Positions 19,248 to 26,278 of a stretch of DNA of 64,000 bases are shown here, one piece after another. Source of the DNA: Comamonadaceae bacterium. GTDB lineage: Bacteria; Pseudomonadota; Gammaproteobacteria; Burkholderiales; Burkholderiaceae_C. The DNA is taken from assembly GCA_947450765.1 (NCBI GenBank), contig CANFXC010000003.1, positions 32,719 to 96,718 on the forward strand, in the 5' to 3' direction. The translations under genes and the position numbers were made by a program. Position 1 is the stretch's first letter. Every line of letters starts with the position of its first letter. The notes below the pieces were generated by a model. The model did not search any database. It saw only the letters and a list, made by a program, of their open reading frames with translations, and was not told where the DNA came from.

Positions 19248-20945
19248 ATGCCACTGCGCTCCAACTACCGGCATTCGCCGGTTTTTCTGGCCGCCTGCTT
19301 TGCAGCGGCCAGTTTTTCGTTCGCTTCAGCCCACGCGCAATCGCCTTCGGTTTCAGGGAGCCCGATCAACACGCTGCCGGCCTTTCAGCCATTGAAAGAC
19401 CCGACGGACGGCGCAAAGGCGAGAATTCTCGACACACCCTTGCCCGCACAGCCGCGGTTGGCTCGAAACGTGACCCCTCTGCGCTTTGAAATCGAAGGCG
19501 TTCAGTCGATTCCGTTTGCCAAGGTCGCAGCGCTCTTCACGCCGCTGGCCAAGCAGCCCACCACCGTGGCCAAGCTCGCCGACTTGGCCAGCCAAGTCAC
19601 CGACATGTACAAACAAAGCGGCTTCGCCTTGTCGTTTGCGTATGTGCCCGAGCAAGACTTCAAGGACGGCACGGTCCGCATCGTGGCCGTGGAAGGCTTT
19701 GTCGAAAGCGTGACCATTGACGGCGATGCGGGACCCGCAGCGGCCAGACTACGAGAAATCGCCCAGTTGATTCGGCAAAACAGACCGCTTCAACTGGCCA
19801 ACTTTGAACGCTACACCCAGCTCATGGGCCAATTGCCTGGCGTGACCGTTGAAGCCCAAGCCACGCCGTCAGCCCAAACCGATGGTGCCGGCGCGCTGGT
19901 CGTCAAAGTAGCGCGCAAACCCTATGACGTGTCCTTGGGTGCGGATATTCGGTCGTCAAGGCCACGGGCCGTGGTGACTGGCACGGTCAACGATCCCTTG
20001 ATGGCCGGCAGCCGTCTGAGCGCCACCACGCTGTTGGGCTCGCCGAAAGGTGAGTTTTTTGGATCACTGGCTTTCTCACAAGTCATCGGCCATGAGGGCT
20101 TGACGCTGAAAGCGGACACCACGGTTTACCAAGGTAACCCGGATGCCCATCTGGACACGCCACCGCCCGTCCGGCGCTACACCGACTATCTGCGCAGCGA
20201 GTTGTCAGCGAGCTACCCCATCCTCTTGAAGCGCCGCGAAAGCTTGTACCTCAGCAGCGGTATTTACGCTGTCAACAACACCGACAGCTACGCCGCCCCC
20301 TCGCAAACGTTGACAGATCAAGTCCATGTGCGTGCGCTTTATGCGCAAGCGCTCTACAGCATTCACACAGACGTGCAGGCGCAGAACGTGTCGCTGCGGC
20401 TGGCTCAAGGGATGGACGCCTTGGGGGCCAGCGCCACCAGACGGATCAATAACTCAAGCATGGTCAATCCATCGAGTCTCGACTTCACCCGGGTCCTGCT
20501 CGACGCCAACCAGCGCAATGCCTGGGGTCAAGGCTGGGGCACAGGGTTGGCGTTCACCACGCAATACAGCCCCAACGTCTTGCCCAACAGCGAAAAACTG
20601 TCTTTTGGCAGCACCCGCTTTGCGCGGGGCTACAGCGCGGGCGACGCGGCTGGCGACTCCGGCTGGGGTATCGGTTTGGAGGGTAACCGGTCCTTTCCGG
20701 TCAAACTGCCCTACCTCAGCCATATTGAGCCGTACGTCTTGCTCGAAAGTGCGCGGGTCTACAACCACCTCGGGTCGAGTCAACTCTCAAAACTATCGTC
20801 AGCCAGCCTTGGGGGACGTTTTTCGAATGGCAAGTATTACAAGATTGATTTCGCCATCTCCAAGCCAGTCGGAGATGCACCGTCAACCAACCCGGAACGC
20901 AAACTCCGCATGAGCATCTTGGCGAGCTACAGCTTAGGCAACTGA
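19248..20945 (+). CDS. ShlB/FhaC/HecB-type TpsB outer-membrane transporter
   Basis: Two-partner-secretion pore of the Omp85 superfamily; it exports a partner protein across the outer membrane. 565 residues, normal size. A signal peptide (about 1-30, ending AHA before QSPS) leads to a linker, POTRA domains (about 75-225, with RFEIEGVQSIPFAKV and YKQSGFALSFAYVPEQDFKDGTVRI), then a 16-strand barrel. The conserved loop appears as FGSTRFARGYSAGDAAGDSG, an RGY-like motif. Nine bases behind the repeat lipoprotein gene, so the two form one unit; no large FhaB-like TpsA is in the window. Confidence 0.87.
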   Translation: MPLRSNYRHSPVFLAACFAAASFSFASAHAQSPSVSGSPINTLPAFQPLKDPTDGAKARILDTPLPAQPRLARNVTPLRFEIEGVQSIPFAKVAALFTPLAKQPTTVAKLADLASQVTDMYKQSGFALSFAYVPEQDFKDGTVRIVAVEGFVESVTIDGDAGPAAARLREIAQLIRQNRPLQLANFERYTQLMGQLPGVTVEAQATPSAQTDGAGALVVKVARKPYDVSLGADIRSSRPRAVVTGTVNDPLMAGSRLSATTLLGSPKGEFFGSLAFSQVIGHEGLTLKADTTVYQGNPDAHLDTPPPVRRYTDYLRSELSASYPILLKRRESLYLSSGIYAVNNTDSYAAPSQTLTDQVHVRALYAQALYSIHTDVQAQNVSLRLAQGMDALGASATRRINNSSMVNPSSLDFTRVLLDANQRNAWGQGWGTGLAFTTQYSPNVLPNSEKLSFGSTRFARGYSAGDAAGDSGWGIGLEGNRSFPVKLPYLSHIEPYVLLESARVYNHLGSSQLSKLSSASLGGRFSNGKYYKIDFAISKPVGDAPSTNPERKLRMSILASYSLGN

Positions 20946-21157
20946 TGCGTCCCAGCGGGAAGGGTTGAAGCACGCCTCTTTCCGCTGTCTGCGCCGCTTT
21001 TGAACAGCTTCTGAACAGCTCAAGCCCGCGAACTTATTATTTTTTAGTCACTTATTTTTTTGACAACAAACATGTTTATACTTTTTGGGTAAATCTCGGG
21101 TGTTACAAATAACATCTAATTCGATGGTGTTATTCAAATATTGCCTTGCTGTCGGTC
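20946..21157. promoter_or_regulatory. control region of the two-component system
   Basis: 212 bases, AT-rich in the second half. It contains TAGTCACTTAT at 21045-21055 (the identical 11-mer is at 17917-17927), a perfect AAACATGTTT dyad at 21068-21077, and the inverted repeat TGTTA-CAAA-TAACA at 21101-21114. The last resembles the TAACA/TGTTA arms upstream of the DUF4402 gene. No promoter with proper -35/-10 spacing is apparent, which fits activator-dependent control. Confidence 0.45.
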
Positions 21158-22975
21158 ATGCCTTCCAAAAAGTACAGCGTCTTTTCTGCCGAAACACACC
21201 CTTGGTGGTGGCTCCAGGTCTGGTATCGCCTGCCACTGGCTCTGGCCACGTTGCTCATGGCAGCCCCTTTGCTTGCGGCCATTTGGGCCATGGTGTGGTC
21301 AAACTTACAAGTGCAGACCCAGAACCTGCACAACGAAGAAAACGCCCGCGTCACACGCGCAAGCCGACTCAGCGCCGAATCGCTGAAGACCGTGTTTGTC
21401 AGTGCAGATCTCGTGTTGCTCGAACTGCGGCGTTACTGGCTCAACCACCCCCACGAATTTTTCAAAGTACTCAAGGCACGCCACGACGAGCTCCAGCTCG
21501 GCAGTGCCTTTGATGTTTTTATCGTTGATGCCAGTGGCAAGGTCGTCCGAAGCACCAGTCCAGCCCACGTCATACGCGACAACCTGCTCTACACGCCGTC
21601 GGTGTCCCGTCACAAAGAAGATACCCAAGACCGTCTGCTCTTGGGGCCAGCCTTCTTTGACAGCATCACCGAGAGCTGGCAACTGCCGTTCACACGTCGG
21701 CTGTTGTCGCCGTCCGGCAAGTTTGTCGGCGTCATGGTTTTTCTGGTTCCGCCGGGCTATTTCAACCGCGTGCTGCAAGCCACCAGCTTACAAAACGGCA
21801 GCGTCTTCAGCATCGTGGACCTGGAAACTGGCGCTCTGATTCTGCGCAACAGCCAAGTCAACGACCCGCCAAGCACTGAGCCAATATCGCTCGTGAAGTC
21901 AGACTTTTGGACTTTATTGAACCTGGGCATCCCCGCGATTGGCCCTGGCTCTATGGTCAGCCAGTTGCCCTCCCTTGTCGACATACTTCCAGCCAGCGCT
22001 CTTGCCCGCCTTAAAGCATCACCGGTCAGCGGCATCAACCGCAAGGCGTTTGATGTTGACCATATCGAACGCCTGTATGCATGGAAAAAGCTCGATCGCA
22101 TACCGGTGATGGTGACCGTCGGTACCCCTGCCACCTACTTTGACGACGTGCTAGCGACAAATAAACTTCGTTATATTGCAACAGGTACCGTATTCAGTCT
22201 GCTGGTGTTGAGTTTGGCAGCTGCCTTCAACCGCTACGACCGCTCGCGTCGCCGCAATCGACAAGCACTCGCAGCTTCAGAACAGGACTTGCGTGAACTG
22301 GCCACCCATCAAACTGACTTACTGGAAGAAGAGCGAAAGCTGATTGCACGCGAAATTCACGACGACCTCGGCCAACGCCTCAGCGTCCTGCGGCTTGACC
22401 TCGCCATGCTGATGAACGCGATGCAACGCAGCTGCTCAGCAGACCTGTTGGCTCGGGGCGCGCAAGTCAAAAATGCCATCGACGAGATCTTGTGCGTGAC
22501 GCGAGAGCTGGCCAAAAAAGTACGCCCGCCCTCGCTTGAGATCGGTTTCTTGCCCGCTATCGAAGCCCTGTGTGACGAGTTTCAAAACAGGCTGCCATTC
22601 AAGCTGCGCTTTGTGAACCATGCCGACAATGCGTTCCAGCCCGACGACGCCTGCGCCATTGCCGCCTACCGCATACTGCAAGAATCACTCACCAACGCCT
22701 CCCGTTACGCCCAGTGCCAGCACGTCGACATCAGCTTGGCCATCCATGACGACTGGCTTCATCTGCGGGTGGTCGATGACGGCGTCGGCTTTGACCCCAC
22801 CGTCCACAACAGCAACAGGCGCACTTTCGGCCTGCTGGGCATGCGTGAACGCGTAGCGGCACTGCATGGCGAAATGCGCTTGCAAAGCCAAGCCGGTCAA
22901 GGCTGCAAGTTACTGGTCATGCTGCCGCTGAACAGAATGGCCACCGACAACAGACCACAGGCCGCCGACCAATGA
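21158..22975 (+). CDS. membrane sensor histidine kinase (NarL/DegS type, HisKA_3)
   Basis: Inner-membrane sensor kinase, 605 residues, paired with the response regulator overlapping its stop. One helix near the N-terminus (about 20-45), a long periplasmic sensing domain of the PDC/Cache sort (about 50-335, FDVFIVDASGKVVRST), a second helix (YIATGTVFSLLVLSLAAAF), a short coiled segment, then the HisKA_3 dimerisation domain with phosphorylated His in IAREIHDDLGQRLS. The ATPase domain has the N box (ESLTNASRYAQ), DDGVGFDP and GLLGMRERV. ATG 21158 is preferred over TTG 21146. It lies between the TPS pair and the DUF4402 fimbrial genes, so those are likely targets. Confidence 0.9.
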   Translation: MPSKKYSVFSAETHPWWWLQVWYRLPLALATLLMAAPLLAAIWAMVWSNLQVQTQNLHNEENARVTRASRLSAESLKTVFVSADLVLLELRRYWLNHPHEFFKVLKARHDELQLGSAFDVFIVDASGKVVRSTSPAHVIRDNLLYTPSVSRHKEDTQDRLLLGPAFFDSITESWQLPFTRRLLSPSGKFVGVMVFLVPPGYFNRVLQATSLQNGSVFSIVDLETGALILRNSQVNDPPSTEPISLVKSDFWTLLNLGIPAIGPGSMVSQLPSLVDILPASALARLKASPVSGINRKAFDVDHIERLYAWKKLDRIPVMVTVGTPATYFDDVLATNKLRYIATGTVFSLLVLSLAAAFNRYDRSRRRNRQALAASEQDLRELATHQTDLLEEERKLIAREIHDDLGQRLSVLRLDLAMLMNAMQRSCSADLLARGAQVKNAIDEILCVTRELAKKVRPPSLEIGFLPAIEALCDEFQNRLPFKLRFVNHADNAFQPDDACAIAAYRILQESLTNASRYAQCQHVDISLAIHDDWLHLRVVDDGVGFDPTVHNSNRRTFGLLGMRERVAALHGEMRLQSQAGQGCKLLVMLPLNRMATDNRPQAADQ

Positions 22976-23679
22976 GCAACACAAAACCAACGGCTATGGG
23001 CGTCCCCCTAGAACTCTCTGCCCGGCCAGCCAAAGGGAGCGAGGCATCGCCGTGGAAAACCATCAAAGTGCTCGTTGCTGACGACCACGCGATGGTCCGC
23101 GGCGCCTTTGTCCGCCTGATCGACAGCGAGTCTGACTTGCAGGTGGTGGCGCAGGCCCACGACGGTGCCAGTACCTTGCAGCAACTGGCTGACAACCCTT
23201 GCGACGTCTTGATGCTGGACCTCAACATGCCCGAGCCCAGTGGTAGCCAACTCATCAAACTCATCCGTGAGAAATGGCCAAAGCAGCCCATTTTGGTGGT
23301 CACCATGCACAACTCACCGCGGATTGTGCGCACCGCGCTGGATGCCGGGGCCAATGGCTACATCACCAAAGACAGTGAGCCCAACATTTTGCTCAATGCC
23401 GTGCGACTGGTCGCCGGGGGTGGCCGCTTTGTTGAACCCAGCCTCATGGAAGCCATGCTGTTTGCCCCCGCGCTGAAAACGCCTCTCACCCCGCGAGAGT
23501 CTGAAATCCTCCAGCGGCTGGCCGCCGGCCAGAGCCACAGCACCATTTCGCGAGAGCTGTACATCAGTGACAAAACGGTCAGCTCACACAAGACCAACCT
23601 CATGGCAAAGCTCGAGATCGATAATTTCTCAGACCTGTTGCGCTACGCCATGGACCACGGATTAGCACCGAAATCTTGA
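22972..23679 (+). CDS. LuxR/NarL-family response regulator
   Basis: DNA-binding response regulator, 235 residues, translationally coupled to the kinase (four-base ATGA overlap). The receiver domain begins after an unusual extension of about 30 residues, with the acidic pair in LVADDHAMVRG, phospho-acceptor Asp in VLMLDLNMPEPSG and Lys in YITKDSE. The C-terminal LuxR-type helix-turn-helix reads LTPRESEILQRLAAGQ, ISRELYISDKTVSSHKTNLM. Likely binds the dyads upstream of the TPS lipoprotein, its own operon and the DUF4402 genes; that is inference from position and shared motifs. Confidence 0.93.
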   Translation: MSNTKPTAMGVPLELSARPAKGSEASPWKTIKVLVADDHAMVRGAFVRLIDSESDLQVVAQAHDGASTLQQLADNPCDVLMLDLNMPEPSGSQLIKLIREKWPKQPILVVTMHNSPRIVRTALDAGANGYITKDSEPNILLNAVRLVAGGGRFVEPSLMEAMLFAPALKTPLTPRESEILQRLAAGQSHSTISRELYISDKTVSSHKTNLMAKLEIDNFSDLLRYAMDHGLAPKS

Positions 23680-23702
23680 ATTTCCGGTACTTTTTATCCT
23701 AT

Positions 23703-23737
23703 TTGTGACATATAACAAACTGTTACATTAGTCACAA
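23703..23737. promoter_or_regulatory. nested inverted repeat, candidate response-regulator site
   Basis: Perfect outer arms TTGTGAC (23703-23709) and GTCACAA (23731-23737) enclose inner arms TAACA (23713-23717) and TGTTA (23721-23725), with nearly the same centre. It lies 185 bases upstream of the DUF4402 ATG and just after the response-regulator stop, a plausible activator position. The bound protein is inferred. Confidence 0.5.
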
Positions 23738-23968
23738 CGAGTTATACATAAGGCGTCTAAGAAACTTCTTAATCACTTCTCAAGACTTCCTCAATCAACT
23801 CGTGAGCAAGGTCAATAACATCCACCTACAAACAAAAACAATTACTTACCAATAAAGTTAGTAATTAAAAAGTTTACCAGGTGGCGCACCTTTTGCACCG
23901 AATTGATTAGAAGGTCACGATCATGAACAATCGTTTTCAGACATTGAAGTTTTTGGGTTTGCTATTGA
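23703..23968 (+). repeat. DUF4402 gene control region and first codons (copy B of duplicated leader)
   Basis: AT-rich leader of the fimbrial locus, homologous to 17870-18115 over nearly its whole length, including the ribosome-binding site (AGAAGGTCAC) and first dozen codons. It contains a nested dyad at 23703-23737 and a short hairpin AGGTG-GCG-CACCT followed by TTTT at 23879-23895, inside the untranslated leader. The hairpin might weaken or condition expression. Confidence 0.8.
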
Positions 23969-24498
23969 CAGTTGGACTGGTTTCTTCGCCAACCATGGCG
24001 CAGACAATTCCGTTATTGGGCACGGTTTTAGCCACCGCCAATGCGTCGGCCACCATCCTGAGCCCTCTCTCCATCGCCGTCACCGGCGCAGGCATGAACT
24101 TTGGCAATATTGTTCCCAGCGCGCAACTGGGCACCGTGGTACTGGCACCGGCCGGCAGCAGAACAGCCACTGGTGGTGCGAGCACCATGGCACAAGCGGG
24201 TGGAAGTGTTTCAGCAGCGAACTTCGCAGTCTCAGGCCAAAACAACGCGAGCTATTCAGTGGCCTTGCCTTCGTTGGCGGCCAGCTTGCTGCCACAGGGC
24301 TCAGCAACGGGTGCTCCGATGTTGGTCACCTCGTTCACCAGCGACCTGACCGCCACCGGCATCAGCACCATTTGGAGCGGCGCACTGGGTGGTGCAGGTG
24401 CGGGAACATTCAACGTGGGCGCTACGCTGACGGTTGGGGTGAATCAAGGCGCTGGCGTCTACTCGGGTACTTTCCCAGTCATCATTTTCTACAATTGA
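23923..24498 (+). CDS. DUF4402 protein, probable major fimbrial subunit
   Basis: Secreted 191-residue protein with a signal peptide cleaved after PTMA (residue 26). The mature part has the DUF4402 layout: ATILSPLSIAVTGAGMNFGN, VLAPAGSRTATGG, AANFAVSGQNNASYSVALP, and the C-terminal GATLTVGVNQGAGVYSGTF ending FYN. This all-beta, Gly/Ala/Thr-rich domain resembles pilin-like Ig folds. Its position ahead of a PapD-type chaperone and an usher makes it the likely repeating subunit. An AAGG site lies nine bases before ATG. The control region is long and AT-rich, unlike the neighbouring genes. Confidence 0.83.
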   Translation: MNNRFQTLKFLGLLLTVGLVSSPTMAQTIPLLGTVLATANASATILSPLSIAVTGAGMNFGNIVPSAQLGTVVLAPAGSRTATGGASTMAQAGGSVSAANFAVSGQNNASYSVALPSLAASLLPQGSATGAPMLVTSFTSDLTATGISTIWSGALGGAGAGTFNVGATLTVGVNQGAGVYSGTFPVIIFYN

Positions 24499-24516
24499 TC
24501 GAAGCAGCGGCCGCTC

Positions 24517-24813
24517 ATGAACATACGCCCAATTAACACTCTGTTGCTTGGGCTTCTGACCGGCCTGACTGCGACCAACGCAGTTCAGTCAGCGGACGTC
24601 AGTGCCAGCGCCGGTGCCACGATCGTCGTGCCGGCCAACGTCTCGGCTTCTGCGTCAGCGGCCTGCGCAGGCGCCAATGACAGATGCCATTCACCGGTGG
24701 TGGTGCCCGTGGTGAACGACGGCACGCTGATCGACACGCAAGGTGTGTCGCTGTCCCTCACGCGCGAGACAGATGTCAGCAACGCGGTCAAAGCCACGCT
24801 GGCCTACGACTGA
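24517..24813 (+). CDS. small secreted protein of unknown function in the fimbrial operon
   Basis: 98 residues, no family recognised. A signal peptide (about 1-26, ending VQSA before DVSASAG) is followed by a Ser/Ala/Val-rich stretch with two cysteines (AACAGANDRC) and a beta-rich tail (GTLIDTQGVSLSLTRET). It starts 18 bases after the first DUF4402 gene and precedes the second by 31 bases on the same strand, so it is cotranscribed. Possible roles are minor subunit or adaptor, but nothing in the sequence proves it. Confidence 0.7.
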   Translation: MNIRPINTLLLGLLTGLTATNAVQSADVSASAGATIVVPANVSASASAACAGANDRCHSPVVVPVVNDGTLIDTQGVSLSLTRETDVSNAVKATLAYD

Positions 24814-24844
24814 GCTTGAGTCGTTTTTTCACATCGCCACTTTC

Positions 24845-25369
24845 ATGATGTTTTCACACCGTTTCAAGCTTTCCCTTGCCGGGCTGCTCTGTGGACTGAC
24901 CTTGCCGGCCCATGCCATTTGCACAGGGTGCACGATGATCGTTGTCAAAGAGGCGGGCAGTGATTTGCGCTTTGGCCGCATGATCGTTGTCTCGCCGGGG
25001 ACGCTCACCATGGACCCCAAAACAGGTGCGCGTTCTGGAACTGCGAGTGTGGTGACGCCCGCGTCTTTGAGCAGCAGCACGGGACCTGCCGCCTTCAGGG
25101 TGAGCTGCGTCGGGGTCGGCAGCCTGACTTATCAGGTGGCAGTTGTCAGCACACCCTCCAGCATCAACGCAACATCCGGTGCCATGCCGATCGGCAACTT
25201 TCTCAGTTTCCCTGCGGCATCCATCGATCGTCAGGTCAGCAGTTGTCAGGGCTACTCGGAAATCGTCACCGTGGGGGCGACGTTGACGGTGGGATTTTCT
25301 CAGCCGCCGGGTGGCTACACATCAGCCGCCGACATCGCGTTGGAAGTCCGCATCACCGCCAACCACTGA
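24845..25369 (+). CDS. second DUF4402-like protein, probable minor or tip subunit
   Basis: 174 residues with a signal peptide (about 1-25, ending PAHA before ICTGC). The core resembles the first subunit: DLRFGRMIVVSPGTLTMDP, TGARSGTASVV, AAFRVSCVGVGSLTYQVAV, GATLTVGFSQPPGGYTSAA. It differs by having four cysteines (ICTGC near the N-terminus, RVSC and SSCQ), suggesting disulphides. Two adjacent ATGs (24845 and 24848) could start it; longer in-frame upstream sequence overlaps the preceding gene and lacks a signal. It ends 13 bases before the chaperone gene. Confidence 0.75.
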   Translation: MMFSHRFKLSLAGLLCGLTLPAHAICTGCTMIVVKEAGSDLRFGRMIVVSPGTLTMDPKTGARSGTASVVTPASLSSSTGPAAFRVSCVGVGSLTYQVAVVSTPSSINATSGAMPIGNFLSFPAASIDRQVSSCQGYSEIVTVGATLTVGFSQPPGGYTSAADIALEVRITANH

Positions 25370-25382
25370 GTGACTGAGCACC

Positions 25383-26249
25383 ATGCCGCATTTTAAAAAA
25401 ATTCAGTCGATTCGGACGATCGTCCTTGGGCTGCTGAGCGTCTTGCTGGCACCCTTGGCTTTGGCTGATCTCATGCTTTACCCGACGCGCGTCGAAATGG
25501 AAAAAAACCAGCGCGCCACGCAAGTCGAGCTGGTCAACCGCGGACAAACGACCGAGAGCTACCGCATCAGCGTGGTGAATCGCCGCATGACCGACACCGG
25601 TCAAATTGTGCCAGCTGACAGCGCCGAACCCGACGAACGCTTTGCCGCCGACATGCTGCGCTTTTCGCCGCGCCAAGTGACACTGAAAGCGGGAGAGTCG
25701 CAAACTGTGCGTATCAGCCTGCGCAAACCTGCGGACTTGGCCAACGGCGAATACCGCTCGCACCTGCAGTTTGACCGCCAGCCCGACGTTGAGGGCAGCG
25801 CAGACCTTGAACAGACTGCCAAGCCGCTATCCGGTGACATTGCCATTCGCCTGACAGCGCTGGTGGGTGCCAGTATTCCGGTGATCGTGCGTCACGGCGA
25901 CACCTCGGCCAGCGTGACACTGGACAAATTGTCCATCGAGCCAGCCGCCAAAGTCGAAGGCCAAGCCGACGGTCCAACCCTGCTGATTTTTCAAATGAAC
26001 CGCAGCGGCAACCGTTCGGTTTATGGCAATTTTCGGGTCACGTACACGCCGTCTGGCGGCAGGCCGGTCGACGTCAGCCAAGTCAACGGCGTGGCGGTCT
26101 ATGTGCCCAATCTCTTGCGTCAAGCCAAGCTGCCTCTCAGGCTACCCGAAGGCATGGTGTTCAAGAGCGGGTTGATCCAGCTGACCTTCTCGCAGCGCCC
26201 GGAAGACGGCGGCAAGCCTTTGGCGCAGGCCTCGTTGGCCCTGCCCTGA
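25383..26249 (+). CDS. PapD-like periplasmic fimbrial chaperone
   Basis: Periplasmic chaperone that would hold DUF4402 subunits by donor-strand complementation and deliver them to the usher. 288 residues, rather long for the family. A signal peptide (about 1-28, ending ALA before DLMLYPTRVEM) is followed by the first Ig-like domain with ATQVELVNRGQTTESYRISVV, FSPRQVTLKAGESQTVRISL and YRSHLQFDRQP, then the second domain (VNGVAVYVPN, GLIQLTFSQ). It follows the second subunit by 13 bases and precedes the usher by 29. Confidence 0.85.
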   Translation: MPHFKKIQSIRTIVLGLLSVLLAPLALADLMLYPTRVEMEKNQRATQVELVNRGQTTESYRISVVNRRMTDTGQIVPADSAEPDERFAADMLRFSPRQVTLKAGESQTVRISLRKPADLANGEYRSHLQFDRQPDVEGSADLEQTAKPLSGDIAIRLTALVGASIPVIVRHGDTSASVTLDKLSIEPAAKVEGQADGPTLLIFQMNRSGNRSVYGNFRVTYTPSGGRPVDVSQVNGVAVYVPNLLRQAKLPLRLPEGMVFKSGLIQLTFSQRPEDGGKPLAQASLALP

Positions 26250-26278
26250 CGTCACTCAACGCGCGCTGAAAGACCCTG

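Noticed and set aside
21060..21082. TTGACA followed by TATACT as a promoter for the sensor kinase
   Set aside because: The spacing is only 11 bases, far from the 16-18 needed for sigma-70.
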